In this document: positions 34,515 through 43,019 of the stretch, piece by piece
Position numbering within the stretch: position 1 is the first letter of the stretch
How the letters are laid out: every line of letters begins with the position of its first letter
From: JAHBVL01 sp964461025
GTDB lineage: Bacteria; Chloroflexota; Chloroflexia; Thermomicrobiales; UBA6265
DNA length: 64,000 nucleotides
Assembly (NCBI GenBank): GCA_964461025.1
Contig: CAYWSE010000001.1
Location: 73,377 to 137,376 of the forward strand
Direction of reading: 5' to 3'
Notes under the pieces: model-generated
Database searches by the model: none
Told to the model about the DNA's origin: nothing
The model's input: the letters and a program-made list of their open reading frames with translations, nothing else
Program-made: the position numbers and the translations under genes

Positions 34515-34658
34515 ATGTAGGCTCCGGCGCTCTGCCGGAGCAATCGACCGGAGGTCGATAACTGCGGCCACCTGCAGCCGCGGTTGTACTGTCGATGGAG
34601 GTGGTCGTGGATTAAGGCCCTCCTGGCCATTCCTCCGGCAGAGAGCCGGAGGCTACAT
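34515..34658. repeat. 144-bp element with 25-bp imperfect inverted ends (REPIN/MITE-like)
   Basis: Left end 34515-34539 and right end 34634-34658 are reverse complements except for two mismatches (ATGTAGGCTCCGGCGCTCTGCC type). Related ends occur at 3384-3408. It carries no reading frame and sits between the dehydrogenase and the HEAT-repeat gene. Confidence 0.7.
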
Positions 34659-34685
34659 CGATGTGTCGCGCCATGGCTCCGCAAC

Positions 34686-35318
34686 CTACTGAATTGAGGC
34701 AAACACCCGACGAGCCCGTTTCGCTTGCGGCGGTGTGAGATCGGGGAGTCGTCGATTCGCCAGAAGTTGGGCATCCAGAGCGAGAACGTCATCGAGTAGC
34801 AGAAGCGGCACCATCGACTCCAGATGTCTCGGAAACTCGCTGTCTTTGCAACGCTCGAGGATACCGAAGAGAAAGGCCGCTACGTCTTGACGCGTAGCGG
34901 GGAGTGCGACCGCAACCGACGTCAGCGTCCGAACACCCCAGTCACGCGTGATGACCGAGCCGGTGTCCGTGGCGTGCATCACCGCCTCGAGATGCGGAAG
35001 CAATGAGCCTGGCGCAACCCCGGCAATCGCCGCGAGCGCCTCCATGCCTCCCCACACCATCCGATTGTGACGATCCGAAAGCAGCAGGGCGAAGCGATCG
35101 GCATGTGCGGCAATCAGCGAAGGTTCGATCTTGCCCGCTTCGTAGAGCACTTTGAGCGCGTCGCTGCGAATAGCCTGATTGCGGTTATCCAGCAATGAGA
35201 TCAGCTCGGCAATCGCCTCGGTGTCTTTCCCGGCAGCGATCGTCTGGGCGAGCGCGATGTTTGGCTCCTCGTCATTGCGACCGAGCGAGACTGCGAGCTG
35301 ATCGAGTATTGACCTCAT
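34686..35318 (-). CDS. HEAT-repeat protein
   Basis: This 210-residue all-helical protein has a run of HEAT-type helix pairs: TEAIAELISLLDNRNQAIRSDALKVLYEAG, RFALLLSDRHNRMVWGGMEALAAIAG, and HLEAVMHATDTGSVITRDWGVRTLTSVA. HEAT arrays are protein-binding scaffolds, so no enzymatic role is suggested. The ATG at 35318 is preceded by AGGAGAGG. It diverges from the hicB gene with 85 bp between starts. Confidence 0.8.
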   Translation of the reverse strand: MRSILDQLAVSLGRNDEEPNIALAQTIAAGKDTEAIAELISLLDNRNQAIRSDALKVLYEAGKIEPSLIAAHADRFALLLSDRHNRMVWGGMEALAAIAGVAPGSLLPHLEAVMHATDTGSVITRDWGVRTLTSVAVALPATRQDVAAFLFGILERCKDSEFPRHLESMVPLLLLDDVLALDAQLLANRRLPDLTPPQAKRARRVFASIQ

Positions 35319-35403
35319 GACGCCTCTCCTGAGCGCATCCCCGGTCCGGGAGATTTCCAAATCAGTTCAACTACAATGTCTCCATACGTTCTACGCAGAG
35401 GTT

Positions 35404-35616
35404 ATGACGATGAGACAAGTTTTGCTCTATCAGGACGAAGAAGGTTGGTGGGTTGCGGAAGTGCCGAGCCTGCCAGGCTGTGCGACGCAAGGGCGGACGC
35501 GCGACGAGGCACTTATCAACATCAGCGAGGCGATACAGGGATACATCGCTACGCTTATCGACCGCGGTGATCCTGTTCCAGAAGATATCCCCAGTGCCTC
35601 TCTTGTTGCAGTATGA
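35404..35616 (+). CDS. hicB: HicB family antitoxin (short form)
   Basis: This 70-residue RNase H-like fold protein of the HicB group includes VLLYQDEEGWWVAEVPSLPGCATQGRTRDEALINISEAI, the pattern of the HicB antitoxin core. It lacks a long C-terminal DNA-binding extension. Its TGA overlaps the ATG of the hicA remnant (ATGA). HicB neutralises the HicA mRNA interferase; here the toxin reading frame carries a nonsense codon, so the antitoxin may be an orphan. Confidence 0.88.
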   Translation: MTMRQVLLYQDEEGWWVAEVPSLPGCATQGRTRDEALINISEAIQGYIATLIDRGDPVPEDIPSASLVAV

Positions 35617-35837
35617 CCAAACTTCCCAGGATATCGGGAAAGGAGTGAATCGCCGCATTAGGTCGAGCTGGATTTCAGAAGGACCGACAAACAGGCAGTC
35701 ACGTCATTCTCACCAGACAGGATCCGTATGCGATGACCGTGGTGCCTCTCCACAAAGAACTTGGGCCAGGGCTGCTGCGGACCATCGTCCGCCAGTCAGG
35801 TATGTCAGTTGAAGAATTCGTCGAACTCCTGAAGTGA
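35613..35837 (+). pseudogene. hicA: hicA mRNA interferase toxin, interrupted by an in-frame TGA
   Basis: The frame begins ATG-ACC-AAA (MTKLPRISGKE) and then meets TGA as codon 12 (35646-35648). Reading continues in the same frame as IAALGRAGFQKDRQTGSHVILTRQDP, with the HicA active-site His in GSHVIL, to a natural end at 35835-35837, 75 codons in all. No other start restores the N-terminus. A single C-to-T change from CGA (Arg) would create this stop. The pattern is that of a recently inactivated toxin, with a fully conserved remainder. Confidence 0.78.
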
Positions 35838-35919
35838 GCGAAACGCTCTGACTTCTTCTCACCAAATTGAAGAGAACGCAGTCCCCGCGGAATCTCTGGA
35901 CATCGAGCAGGCTGACCTC

Positions 35920-36912
35920 TTGATCCGCTATCTTCTTGAACGGAAGCGGATCGATCCCGCGGAATCGCCTGCTATTCACGTGCTCGGCGGCGGCGTCTCC
36001 AATCGCACCGTGCTCGTCGAACGGCAGACCGGCGAAGCATGGGTGCTTAAGCAGGCCCTGGCCAAGCTGCGCGTGCAGGTCGACTGGTTCTCCCCGCCGG
36101 AACGCGTCCATCGCGAAGCCGATGGGTTGCGCTGGCTTGCCCAGCTGGCGCCGCCGGGTACGATCACGCCACTGATCTTCGAAGATTTCGGCCATCACCT
36201 GATCGCCATGCAGGCGGTGCCGCGACCGCACCAGAACTGGAAGTCGATGTTACTGGCAGGCGATGTTCGCCCGGAGCATGTCGAGCAATTCGCCACGCTC
36301 CTGGGAACCATCCACACCCGCAGCAACGAGCGCCTGGAGGAACTGCGTCCCGTCTTCAGCGATCGCGGATACTTTGAGTCACTGCGACTCGAACCCTATT
36401 ACGGCTACACCGCCACCCAGGTTCCGGAAGCAGAACGGTTCCTGCGTGATCTCATGGAAACGAGATCGCATGCCGTAACCATCGTCCACGGCGACTATAG
36501 CCCCAAAAATGTCCTCGTCCACGACGGTCGTCTGATCCTGCTCGACCATGAAGTGATCCACGTCGGCGATCCCTGTTTCGATCTTGGGTTCTCGATGACC
36601 CATTTGCTGAGCAAAGCCCATCACCTCAGAGAGTGGAGAGCGGCATTCACACAAGCGACCTTCGCTTATTGGAATACGTACTGGAATATCGTAAGAACGA
36701 GTTCCTGGGCGGAAAATCTCGAATCACGAGCTGTGCGGCACACCCTTGGCTGCCTGCTGGCCCGGGCGCGGGGACGGTCGCCGCTGGAATACCTGGATGA
36801 GGACGAGCGCGCCCGGCAGGCGAGTGTTGTCGTGGCGCTGATGGCCGACCCTCCGGCGACGATCGAGGACCTGACCGATCGCTTCATCACCGGTGTCGCG
36901 GAAAAGGAGTAA
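35920..36912 (+). CDS. Aminoglycoside phosphotransferase (APH/choline kinase-like) family protein
   Basis: This ~330-residue kinase-fold protein has N-lobe VLGGGVSNRTVLVERQTGEAWVLKQAL and C-lobe catalytic loop VTIVHGDYSPKNVLV with the base Asp, then the DFG-equivalent LLDHEVIHVGDPCFDLGF. It presumably phosphorylates a small hydroxyl compound in the cytosol. The only near start is TTG at 35920, so a start upstream at ATT is not excluded. It ends five bases before the enolase paralogue, whose ribosome site lies in its last codons, which points to one operon. Confidence 0.88.
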   Translation: MIRYLLERKRIDPAESPAIHVLGGGVSNRTVLVERQTGEAWVLKQALAKLRVQVDWFSPPERVHREADGLRWLAQLAPPGTITPLIFEDFGHHLIAMQAVPRPHQNWKSMLLAGDVRPEHVEQFATLLGTIHTRSNERLEELRPVFSDRGYFESLRLEPYYGYTATQVPEAERFLRDLMETRSHAVTIVHGDYSPKNVLVHDGRLILLDHEVIHVGDPCFDLGFSMTHLLSKAHHLREWRAAFTQATFAYWNTYWNIVRTSSWAENLESRAVRHTLGCLLARARGRSPLEYLDEDERARQASVVVALMADPPATIEDLTDRFITGVAEKE

Positions 36913-36916
36913 CGAC

Positions 36917-38206
36917 GTGCCTGCGATTTCGCGGCTCACCGCACTGGAAATCCTCGATAGCCGCGGCCGGCCGACCGTGCAAACGACCTGCCGGCTGGCG
37001 AGCGGCGCGGCAAAAACAGTGTCGGTGCCGTCTGGCGCGTCGACCGGACTGGCCGAAGCGCACGAGCTCCGCGACGGCGACCCCGGCCGCTATGGCGGGC
37101 TGGGATGTCGTCAGGCCGTCAATCATGTCGAAGTCGAGTTGAACGATGCCTTGCAGGGCCGGCAATTCGACACCCAGCATCAGCTCGATGAGGCGATGAT
37201 CGCGCTGGATGGAACGGAAAATCTCTCTCGCCTGGGCGCCAACGCGGTGCTATCGGTGTCTCTGGCATTCGCTCGGGCAACGGCTGCCGAGCGAGAGGTA
37301 CCGTTATACGAGCATTTTCGCGAATTGACGGGGCAGACACAGGGGTCCGCAGCGACACACAGATCAACCCTCCCTCGACCAACGGTCAATCTCTTCAGCG
37401 GCGGCAAGCACGCAGGTGGCCAGATGGAGCTGCAGGACGTGCTCATCGTCGCCAACGGCGCTGGTTCGGTCGACGACGCCATGGCCATGACCTACGCCGT
37501 CTACCAGGCCGCCGCGCGGCTCATCCGCAAGCAATACGGCATGCGGTTGCTGGTGGCGGACGAGGGAGGTCTGGCTCCCGATTTTGGGTCGGTCGAAGCA
37601 GCGCTCGATCTGGCGGTCGAAGCAATCGGCGCGGCCGGTTACGAACCGGGCGCCGACGTGTCGCTCTGCATCGACGTTGCGGCAAGCCTCTTCCAGCAGG
37701 ACGGCATGTACGCAATTGGCGGACGGACGTTTGACGCGATGGGGATGGTGGCGCTGATCGCGCAGTGGGTCGAGGAGTTCCCGATCGTCAGCGTCGAGGA
37801 TGGTCTGGGAGAAGATGACTGGCACGCCTGGCCCGAGCTGCGTTCGGCCCTGGCGGGCAAGGCGCTCACGCTCGGCGATGACCTGCTGACCACAAACCCG
37901 GCGCGGATCGAGCGGGCGATCGAATCACGGGCAGCCGATGCCTTGTTGTTGAAAGTCAATCAGATCGGCACGCTGACCCAAGCGGCCCAGGCTCTTTCGC
38001 TGGCGCGAGAGGCGGGCTGGAAGGTGGTCGTCAGCGCCCGCTCGGGCGAAACTGAGGACGACTGGCTGAGTGACCTGGCCGTTGGCTGGAGCGGCGACGC
38101 CCTCAAAGTCGGCTCGATCACCCGCAGCGAACGCCTCGCCAAATGGAACCGCCTGCTCGCCATCGAAAAAGAAACCGCCCTGCCACTAACCACCTGGCCA
38201 GCGTGA
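36917..38206 (+). CDS. Enolase-like protein (divergent phosphopyruvate hydratase paralogue)
   Basis: This 429-residue protein has normal enolase length and all three magnesium ligand segments (SLCIDVAASLF, SVEDGLGEDDW, TLGDDLLTTNP), the proton-transfer residues of DEGGLAP and LLKVNQIGT, and the loop SGGKHAGGQ. Two substrate-contacting positions differ from canonical enolases: the usual SHRSGETED reads SARSGETED (Ala374 in place of His), and the NIQEFM-type Glu reads LQDVL (Asp). This suggests an altered substrate, as in enolase paralogues that act on phosphonates. The GTG start at 36917 has AAGGAG upstream and follows an APH-like kinase in one operon. Confidence 0.82.
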   Translation: MPAISRLTALEILDSRGRPTVQTTCRLASGAAKTVSVPSGASTGLAEAHELRDGDPGRYGGLGCRQAVNHVEVELNDALQGRQFDTQHQLDEAMIALDGTENLSRLGANAVLSVSLAFARATAAEREVPLYEHFRELTGQTQGSAATHRSTLPRPTVNLFSGGKHAGGQMELQDVLIVANGAGSVDDAMAMTYAVYQAAARLIRKQYGMRLLVADEGGLAPDFGSVEAALDLAVEAIGAAGYEPGADVSLCIDVAASLFQQDGMYAIGGRTFDAMGMVALIAQWVEEFPIVSVEDGLGEDDWHAWPELRSALAGKALTLGDDLLTTNPARIERAIESRAADALLLKVNQIGTLTQAAQALSLAREAGWKVVVSARSGETEDDWLSDLAVGWSGDALKVGSITRSERLAKWNRLLAIEKETALPLTTWPA

Positions 38207-38944
38207 ATGCGCCAGAATCGGGAGTCGCTCCGGTACAGGGGATACGACTACACACATCCGAGCGCGTATGCGTTCACGGTTGTTGTCCGTGATCGTGCAT
38301 GTCGTCTTGGACGAATACATGAGATGGTGTTCAAGGCAACTCTCGCAGGAGCAACCGTGCTCAACGTATGGGAGTCGCTGCCGAAGAGATTTCCACGCAT
38401 CCTGCTGGATGCGTTCGTAGTCATGCCCAACCATATCCATGGGATTGTGTTTCTGGGAGGCACACCGATCGATAATCTGGACGATCTCGTCGACACAACG
38501 ACCCCATCCGTAGCGTCGCCATTTGTGGCCATCGGCGCATCTGAGCAGAACGAATCCCAGACTCCACGAACACCGTCCGTAGCGTCGCCATTTATGGCGA
38601 CTGATGCGTTGGCGATGAACGTTCCTCGAACCTTAGCGCCGTCTGGCGAGACAGTCGCCATAAATGGCGACGCTACAAAATCGGCTGCGGTACGCGGGCG
38701 ACGACCTCCAGTTCCACCGGTCCGTGATCAGGCCATGCCAGCGCTCGGTGAGATCGTTCGTTCGTTGAAGGCCGCGTCAACGACAAGGATTCGCAAGGAA
38801 ATCGATCCTCAGTTTGCATGGCAGGAAGGGTACTGGGACCGCATCATCCGCAATGATGCCGAACTGGAGCGGTATCGGGCATACATCGAAAACAATCCTG
38901 CGCGTTGGGAAGAAGACAGGGAATACCTAAAGGGGGATTGGTAG
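38207..38944 (+). CDS. REP-associated tyrosine transposase (RAYT) with REP copies inside its reading frame
   Basis: This 245-residue HUH transposase has the motif VVMPNHIHGIVFL (His-Ile-His) and, near the C-terminus, the Tyr region YRAYIENNPARW. The ATG follows the enolase stop directly. Residues ~100-160 are a Ser/Ala/Pro-rich insertion encoded by REP copies (PSVASPFVAI, PSVASPFMAT, and a reverse copy ETVAINGDATKSA), yet the frame stays open. RAYTs mobilise REPs, so this is a transposase gene invaded by its own presumed targets. If functional, the inserted loop must be tolerated. Confidence 0.85.
   Translation: MRQNRESLRYRGYDYTHPSAYAFTVVVRDRACRLGRIHEMVFKATLAGATVLNVWESLPKRFPRILLDAFVVMPNHIHGIVFLGGTPIDNLDDLVDTTTPSVASPFVAIGASEQNESQTPRTPSVASPFMATDALAMNVPRTLAPSGETVAINGDATKSAAVRGRRPPVPPVRDQAMPALGEIVRSLKAASTTRIRKEIDPQFAWQEGYWDRIIRNDAELERYRAYIENNPARWEEDREYLKGDW
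38510..38676. repeat. REP/REPIN copies inside the RAYT coding sequence
   Basis: A direct copy at 38510-38533 (GTAGCGTCGCCATTTGTGG type) is followed by a perfect 24-bp inverted pair: 38579-38602 (begins GTAGCGTCGCCATTTATGG) and 38653-38676 (its exact reverse complement), a REPIN layout. Extragenic relatives lie at 38973-38990 (an 18-bp palindrome) and 47931-47953. Confidence 0.85.
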
Positions 38945-38972
38945 GAGATACCAACGGTCGATTGCGGGGTCA

Positions 38973-38990
38973 AGCGCCATTAATGGCGCT
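38973..38990. repeat. REP palindrome AGCGCCATTAATGGCGCT
   Basis: A perfect 18-bp palindrome 30 bp after the RAYT stop. It shares the GCCATTwATGGC core with the copies in the RAYT gene and at 47931-47953. Confidence 0.7.
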
Positions 38991-39072
38991 CGCTGCGGCT
39001 CACATACATTCCAAATACCCACCGACGGAATCGCACCACTCGGCCCGACTACTCTAGTGAGGAGTAGGACGA

Positions 39073-39621
39073 GTGGCGATTGCGATTCGGGACGTGACGA
39101 AGAGACAGGATCTTGCCGATCCGCAGGTGTTCAGCGCCTTTTACGACGAGGCTTTGCCGATCGTCTACGGGTATTTTCTCCGCCGCACCGGCGGAATGCC
39201 CGCACTGGCCGAGGACCTGACGCAGGAAACCTTTCTGGCCGCTATGCGCCAGATCCGCAGGAACGCATCGGTGGACGCGCCGATGCCCTGGCTGATCGGC
39301 ATCGCCCGCCATCGCCTGATCGACCATTACCGAGCCACATCCGGTTCAGCCAACCGGGTTGTGGCCCTCGGCGACTGGCTGGATGATCAGCCTGACGACA
39401 CTGACGACTTTGCGCCAATTCACGATCGCGAAGATGCGATCGCGGCACTCGATGCGCTGCCTCCTTCACAGCGATTGGCGATCGTACTCAGGTATCTCGA
39501 CGGCATGTCCGTGCCCGAAATCGCCAGCCAGACCGGCAAGTCGGTGCATGCCGTTGAGTCTCTCCTCGCGCGCGGCCGCGCAACGTTCAAACGTCACTAC
39601 CGGGAGCACGGTCATGAGTGA
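39073..39621 (+). CDS. ECF-type RNA polymerase sigma factor (pair 1)
   Basis: This 182-residue sigma-70 family ECF factor has region 2 (FSAFYDEALPIVYGYFLRRTGGMPALAEDLTQETFLAAMRQI) and region 4 (LDALPPSQRLAIVLRYLDGMSVPEIASQTGKSVHAVESLLARGRATFK). The GTG start at 39073 follows GGAGTAGGA. The next gene, encoding a membrane-spanning beta-propeller, starts eight bases before this stop, so it probably encodes the cognate regulator or sensor. The same arrangement with an identical eight-base overlap exists at 52280-55313. Confidence 0.92.
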   Translation: MAIAIRDVTKRQDLADPQVFSAFYDEALPIVYGYFLRRTGGMPALAEDLTQETFLAAMRQIRRNASVDAPMPWLIGIARHRLIDHYRATSGSANRVVALGDWLDDQPDDTDDFAPIHDREDAIAALDALPPSQRLAIVLRYLDGMSVPEIASQTGKSVHAVESLLARGRATFKRHYREHGHE

Positions 39622-41194
39622 GCGAGACCCCTTCGACCACCTCGGAGAGCTGATCGATCAACCGGTCGCGCCGAATCCGCGATTCGCCGCCGACCTGAAA
39701 ACGCAACTCATGAGCGGCTTGTCCGCAGGCAGTCGCCTGCAGGAAGAGGAGCACTTTTCCATGGAAGCTGTATTGCGACGACCGGTCGTACTCGAACCGG
39801 AGCGTCGTCAAAGATTCAGACCTGCCGTGCTGCTGGGCGCCGCAGCCCTTCTGGCGCTGGTCATTGGCATCGCCGCGGTGTGGGCGATCGGCGACTTCAG
39901 GTCCAGTCCAGATTCCCCGACGATCATTCCGGCGGCCTCCTTTCAGGAGAATACCGAAGGAACCCCCATCGCCAGCACATCGCCGGAAGACAGTCTCGCG
40001 ACGCCGGTTGTCACGTTGAACGACCCGACAGATGTGTACGCAGGCTGGCAGATGGAGCTGCCGCCAGACGAGAGTCTCGACTACGGCGGTATGGCGGCCG
40101 CCGGGGGCGCGGTCTACCGGCTGCTGGCGACGCCTTCCTTCGTTGGTGTCGAGGCCGTGGATGGCCCAACAGCGACAGTGCTCTGGCGCTCGGAGAAATC
40201 GTGGCGCAATTTCGGCATCGTGGCGGACGACGGGGTCTTCTTCTTCTCAGCACCGAGTGAGCTCACCGCGCTGGAGCCTGAAAACGGCGAGGAGCGATGG
40301 GTCGTCGGATGGGAGGAGGAGCGGCAAGCTGTCTCCCTGGCAATGAGCGAAGGTCTGCTCTATGTGTGGGACGCGACCGGCTCCCTGGCGGCGATCGACG
40401 CGGCGACTGGCGCCATCCTTTGGACGACGCCGACCGGAGACGACAGCTCCGCGCAGGTGAGGGGGTCCGAAACAACGACACCTGTCGTCGGAGGCGACTG
40501 GGTCGCGGTGGTGACAGGAGCCGGCAATCTGACAGTCTTCGAACGAACCACGGGCCAAATCCTTCAGGCAATTCCGGGTTTTGATCCCATCAATAGCCGG
40601 CTTACCGCGCAGTTTCCGGTTGTCTTCGTGCTCGGCGACCAACAGAATCCTGGTGCCGATGGGGCGAATCTGCACGGCACAGGCGTGAATGTCGAAACAG
40701 GCGAAATCATTTGGGAGCTCGAAATCTCCGGACCCCTCTTCCCGCCAATCGCCACGAATGAAGAGAACTTCTATTTCATCGCCAATGACGTCGAAGCAGG
40801 CGAGGGCGCCGCGGTCGGCACGCCGATCGTCATTTCGGATGACTCGGCGCCCTGGTCTGGCGAGACGCCGGAAGAGTTGACTGGCGGCGAATGGGTCTAC
40901 GGCATTGATGCCTTCACGGGCGAGGTCGTCTGGCAGCAAATCACCCGAAGCGACGGCTTCATCGGTCTCGTGACGATCTTCCCGAATTCCGGGGCGCTTT
41001 CGGCGTACACGGCAGACGGACATGTTGTCGGTCTGGCGCGTGACTACGGCGGAATCTCTCACGATCCAAAGGATCTCGACCGGGCGTTGCTCGACGTCGT
41101 CTCCGGAGGTTCGCCAGCATTCGGGTATTTCGCAACGGCCCTCGATGGCACGTTGATCTGGTTCGGCGCTGTTCCCGCCGACCAGCAGGGATGA
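39614..41194 (+). CDS. Membrane-anchored PQQ-type beta-propeller, probable anti-sigma partner
   Basis: This 526-residue protein has a short cytoplasmic N-terminus (residues 1-68, MSERDPFDHLGELIDQP), one transmembrane helix (~70-92, AVLLGAAALLALVIGIAAVWAI), then an extracytoplasmic region of PQQ-like propeller blades (residues ~140-520) with repeated motifs such as LYVWDATGSLAAIDAATGAILW and VYGIDAFTGEVVWQQ. Many ECF anti-sigma factors have this cytosolic-domain, helix, external-sensor plan, but no zinc-binding anti-sigma motif (HXXXCXXC) is visible. The role as anti-sigma is inferred from position and overlap. Confidence 0.75.
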   Translation: MSERDPFDHLGELIDQPVAPNPRFAADLKTQLMSGLSAGSRLQEEEHFSMEAVLRRPVVLEPERRQRFRPAVLLGAAALLALVIGIAAVWAIGDFRSSPDSPTIIPAASFQENTEGTPIASTSPEDSLATPVVTLNDPTDVYAGWQMELPPDESLDYGGMAAAGGAVYRLLATPSFVGVEAVDGPTATVLWRSEKSWRNFGIVADDGVFFFSAPSELTALEPENGEERWVVGWEEERQAVSLAMSEGLLYVWDATGSLAAIDAATGAILWTTPTGDDSSAQVRGSETTTPVVGGDWVAVVTGAGNLTVFERTTGQILQAIPGFDPINSRLTAQFPVVFVLGDQQNPGADGANLHGTGVNVETGEIIWELEISGPLFPPIATNEENFYFIANDVEAGEGAAVGTPIVISDDSAPWSGETPEELTGGEWVYGIDAFTGEVVWQQITRSDGFIGLVTIFPNSGALSAYTADGHVVGLARDYGGISHDPKDLDRALLDVVSGGSPAFGYFATALDGTLIWFGAVPADQQG

Positions 41195-41418
41195 CCGAGC
41201 TGCTTCCGTTTGCGCAACCTCTCTAGCGACAACTGAACGGGGAGACCAAGCCTGGCTCCTCTCCCTCCCTTCCCCCAAAGCATCCCTTTCTGGTCCCAGC
41301 CAACCGGAGAGGGGTGCTTCTTCGTACAGTGGAAGGAGCCGGAACCTGCCTTGACGTTCCGGGCGATCTGCCGCAGAGTCAGGGCGATCGATTGGAGCTT
41401 CGGCAGGACCCTCGAACA

Positions 41419-42303
41419 ATGAACCGAATTCGGATTTCACGCAGAGTTTTCACCAGCGGTCTGACAGCGACCGCGGTATCGTCGCTGTCTGGTCATCGTG
41501 CGACCTCCGCCCAGACACCGGGTGCGACGCCCCCGTCTGGCGAGCCGGAAACGCTCTTCGATGTCACGTTCCTGCGCGACTGGCAACCGGAAGGCAAAGC
41601 GCAGGGAGCGTTCTACCGGATCATCCTGCAACCCGGCGACGAGCTGACCTATCTTCCCGGGCCCTACTGCGGTTGCAGTGGCGAAACAATCAAGGAAGGA
41701 ACAGCAGTAGAGGCGGTCTTGTCCGGCGTTTACACGATCCGGCTCGACCGGCCGTTTCTCGTTCGTCATCCCGGCGAAGACGATCGAGAGATCACCGCCG
41801 AAACTGATTTCGCTCTGACCGCCGGCGACGTGGCCATCTACCCGGATGCCCTGGCGTTCGGGTCGCTGCGCAACACCGGCAACGAACCCGTCGTTCTCTT
41901 CGGCGCCTCGATCACCAGCATCGAGGTCGAAGCCGGGACCTTCACTCCCCCATTGCCCGAAGACATGAGCGCACGCCTCAGCGTGGCGGTCTACGACGCC
42001 TGGCAAACGCTCGGCGACGGCGATATCCCTGCGCGGCTGACCCGTCAGATATTGCCCGCCGGCGGCACACTCGGTCCCTGGCCGATCGTCGGACTGGAAG
42101 CAATCCACGCCCAGACCGGGGAATTCCATTCATCGATCATCCAGCCGGGCGCCTCGACGCCACAAGGCGAGCCACTCTTCGTTCGCGAAGGTGGCACAGC
42201 GGCATTCCGAAAAGTGACTCCCGGCGCACAGCGGCTCCTTGCCAATCCCTCCGACGTCGACACAACCCTTCTGATGCTGAACTTCCTTCCTGCCGGTGGT
42301 TGA
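41419..42303 (+). CDS. Secreted cupin-fold protein with Tat-type signal
   Basis: This 294-residue protein has a twin-arginine N-terminus (MNRIRISRRVFTSGLTATAVSSLSG) and two cupin-like beta barrels: the first around residues 55-160 (YRIILQPGDELTYLPGPYCGC ... LTAGDVAIYPDAL), the second around 175-290 (LTRQILPAGGTLGPWPIVGLEAIHAQTG). Cupin metal histidines are sparse, so it may not be an enzyme. It is exported folded, probably binding a ligand. Upstream 41195-41418 holds no gene. Confidence 0.75.
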   Translation: MNRIRISRRVFTSGLTATAVSSLSGHRATSAQTPGATPPSGEPETLFDVTFLRDWQPEGKAQGAFYRIILQPGDELTYLPGPYCGCSGETIKEGTAVEAVLSGVYTIRLDRPFLVRHPGEDDREITAETDFALTAGDVAIYPDALAFGSLRNTGNEPVVLFGASITSIEVEAGTFTPPLPEDMSARLSVAVYDAWQTLGDGDIPARLTRQILPAGGTLGPWPIVGLEAIHAQTGEFHSSIIQPGASTPQGEPLFVREGGTAAFRKVTPGAQRLLANPSDVDTTLLMLNFLPAGG

Positions 42304-42557
42304 TGCAGGGTCCGGCCTCGTGCCTGCGCTGTTTCGCCGGACTGCGCTTGTCCAGCACTTCTGCACCCCGGCGCCAATCCCCAACTCACATCCCCGGACC
42401 TCGGACTATAGGCCCCCGACTCCGGACTCCCTCATCCATACGGAGTAATTTTCGCCGGGACCTACCCATTCTCACTGGAATCTCGTTAGACTCAGCATTG
42501 AACACCACGCTCCACCCATGCCGGGAGCGAACGTTGATCAGTGAGAGGATGCACGAT

Positions 42558-42992
42558 ATGGCGTATGGTCCTGTCGAGTTTGTTGTCATCAAGTTCCCCG
42601 GAAATCAATTCTCCGGTGAAATCGTGCCGGCGCTGGCCGAGCTCATCGAGAGTGGCACTATCCGGCTCATCGATCTCATCTTTGTCACCAAGGATGCTGA
42701 TAGCGTCGTCACGGTCGTCGAGCTGGACGGGCTCGGCGATGCGCTCATCGCCGAGTTCGAGCCAATTGCGCAGACAGACGAAGAGCTGCTGTCGCAGTCG
42801 GATGGCGAATACATTGGTGAGCTGCTCGAGCCGAATTCGTCGGCCGGGTTGCTGCTCTTCGAGAATGCCTGGGCAGCGAAATTCGTCCAGGCCGTGCGCA
42901 ATGCGAATGGCGAGGTCATCCTGAATGAGCGCATTCCTCGCATCGTTATAGAGGAAGTGCTGGCGGAGATCGAAAACGAACTGACGTCCTGA
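42558..42992 (+). CDS. DUF6325 family protein
   Basis: This 144-residue cytosolic protein has the DUF6325 pattern: YGPVEFVVIKFPGNQFSGEIVPALAELIESGTIRLIDLIFVTKD, then a long helical-acidic region and a C-terminal RIPRIVIEEVLAEIE. Such proteins are usually encoded beside a SHOCT protein, as here (43020). I start at ATG 42558 (GAGAGG nine bases upstream). The function is unknown; an ATP-GTP or Mn-linked membrane regulation has not been shown. Confidence 0.82.
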   Translation: MAYGPVEFVVIKFPGNQFSGEIVPALAELIESGTIRLIDLIFVTKDADSVVTVVELDGLGDALIAEFEPIAQTDEELLSQSDGEYIGELLEPNSSAGLLLFENAWAAKFVQAVRNANGEVILNERIPRIVIEEVLAEIENELTS

Positions 42993-43019
42993 CGAGCGTG
43001 GAATAAAGGAGAAACGACC

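Noticed and set aside
35646..35648. Selenocysteine at the hicA TGA
   Set aside because: HicA has no Cys or Sec at that position, and no SECIS-like hairpin directly follows. A nonsense change is simpler.
40247..41440. A 397-residue minus-strand frame across the first propeller gene
   Set aside because: Antisense shadow without motifs; the plus-strand frame has blade repeats and a membrane helix.
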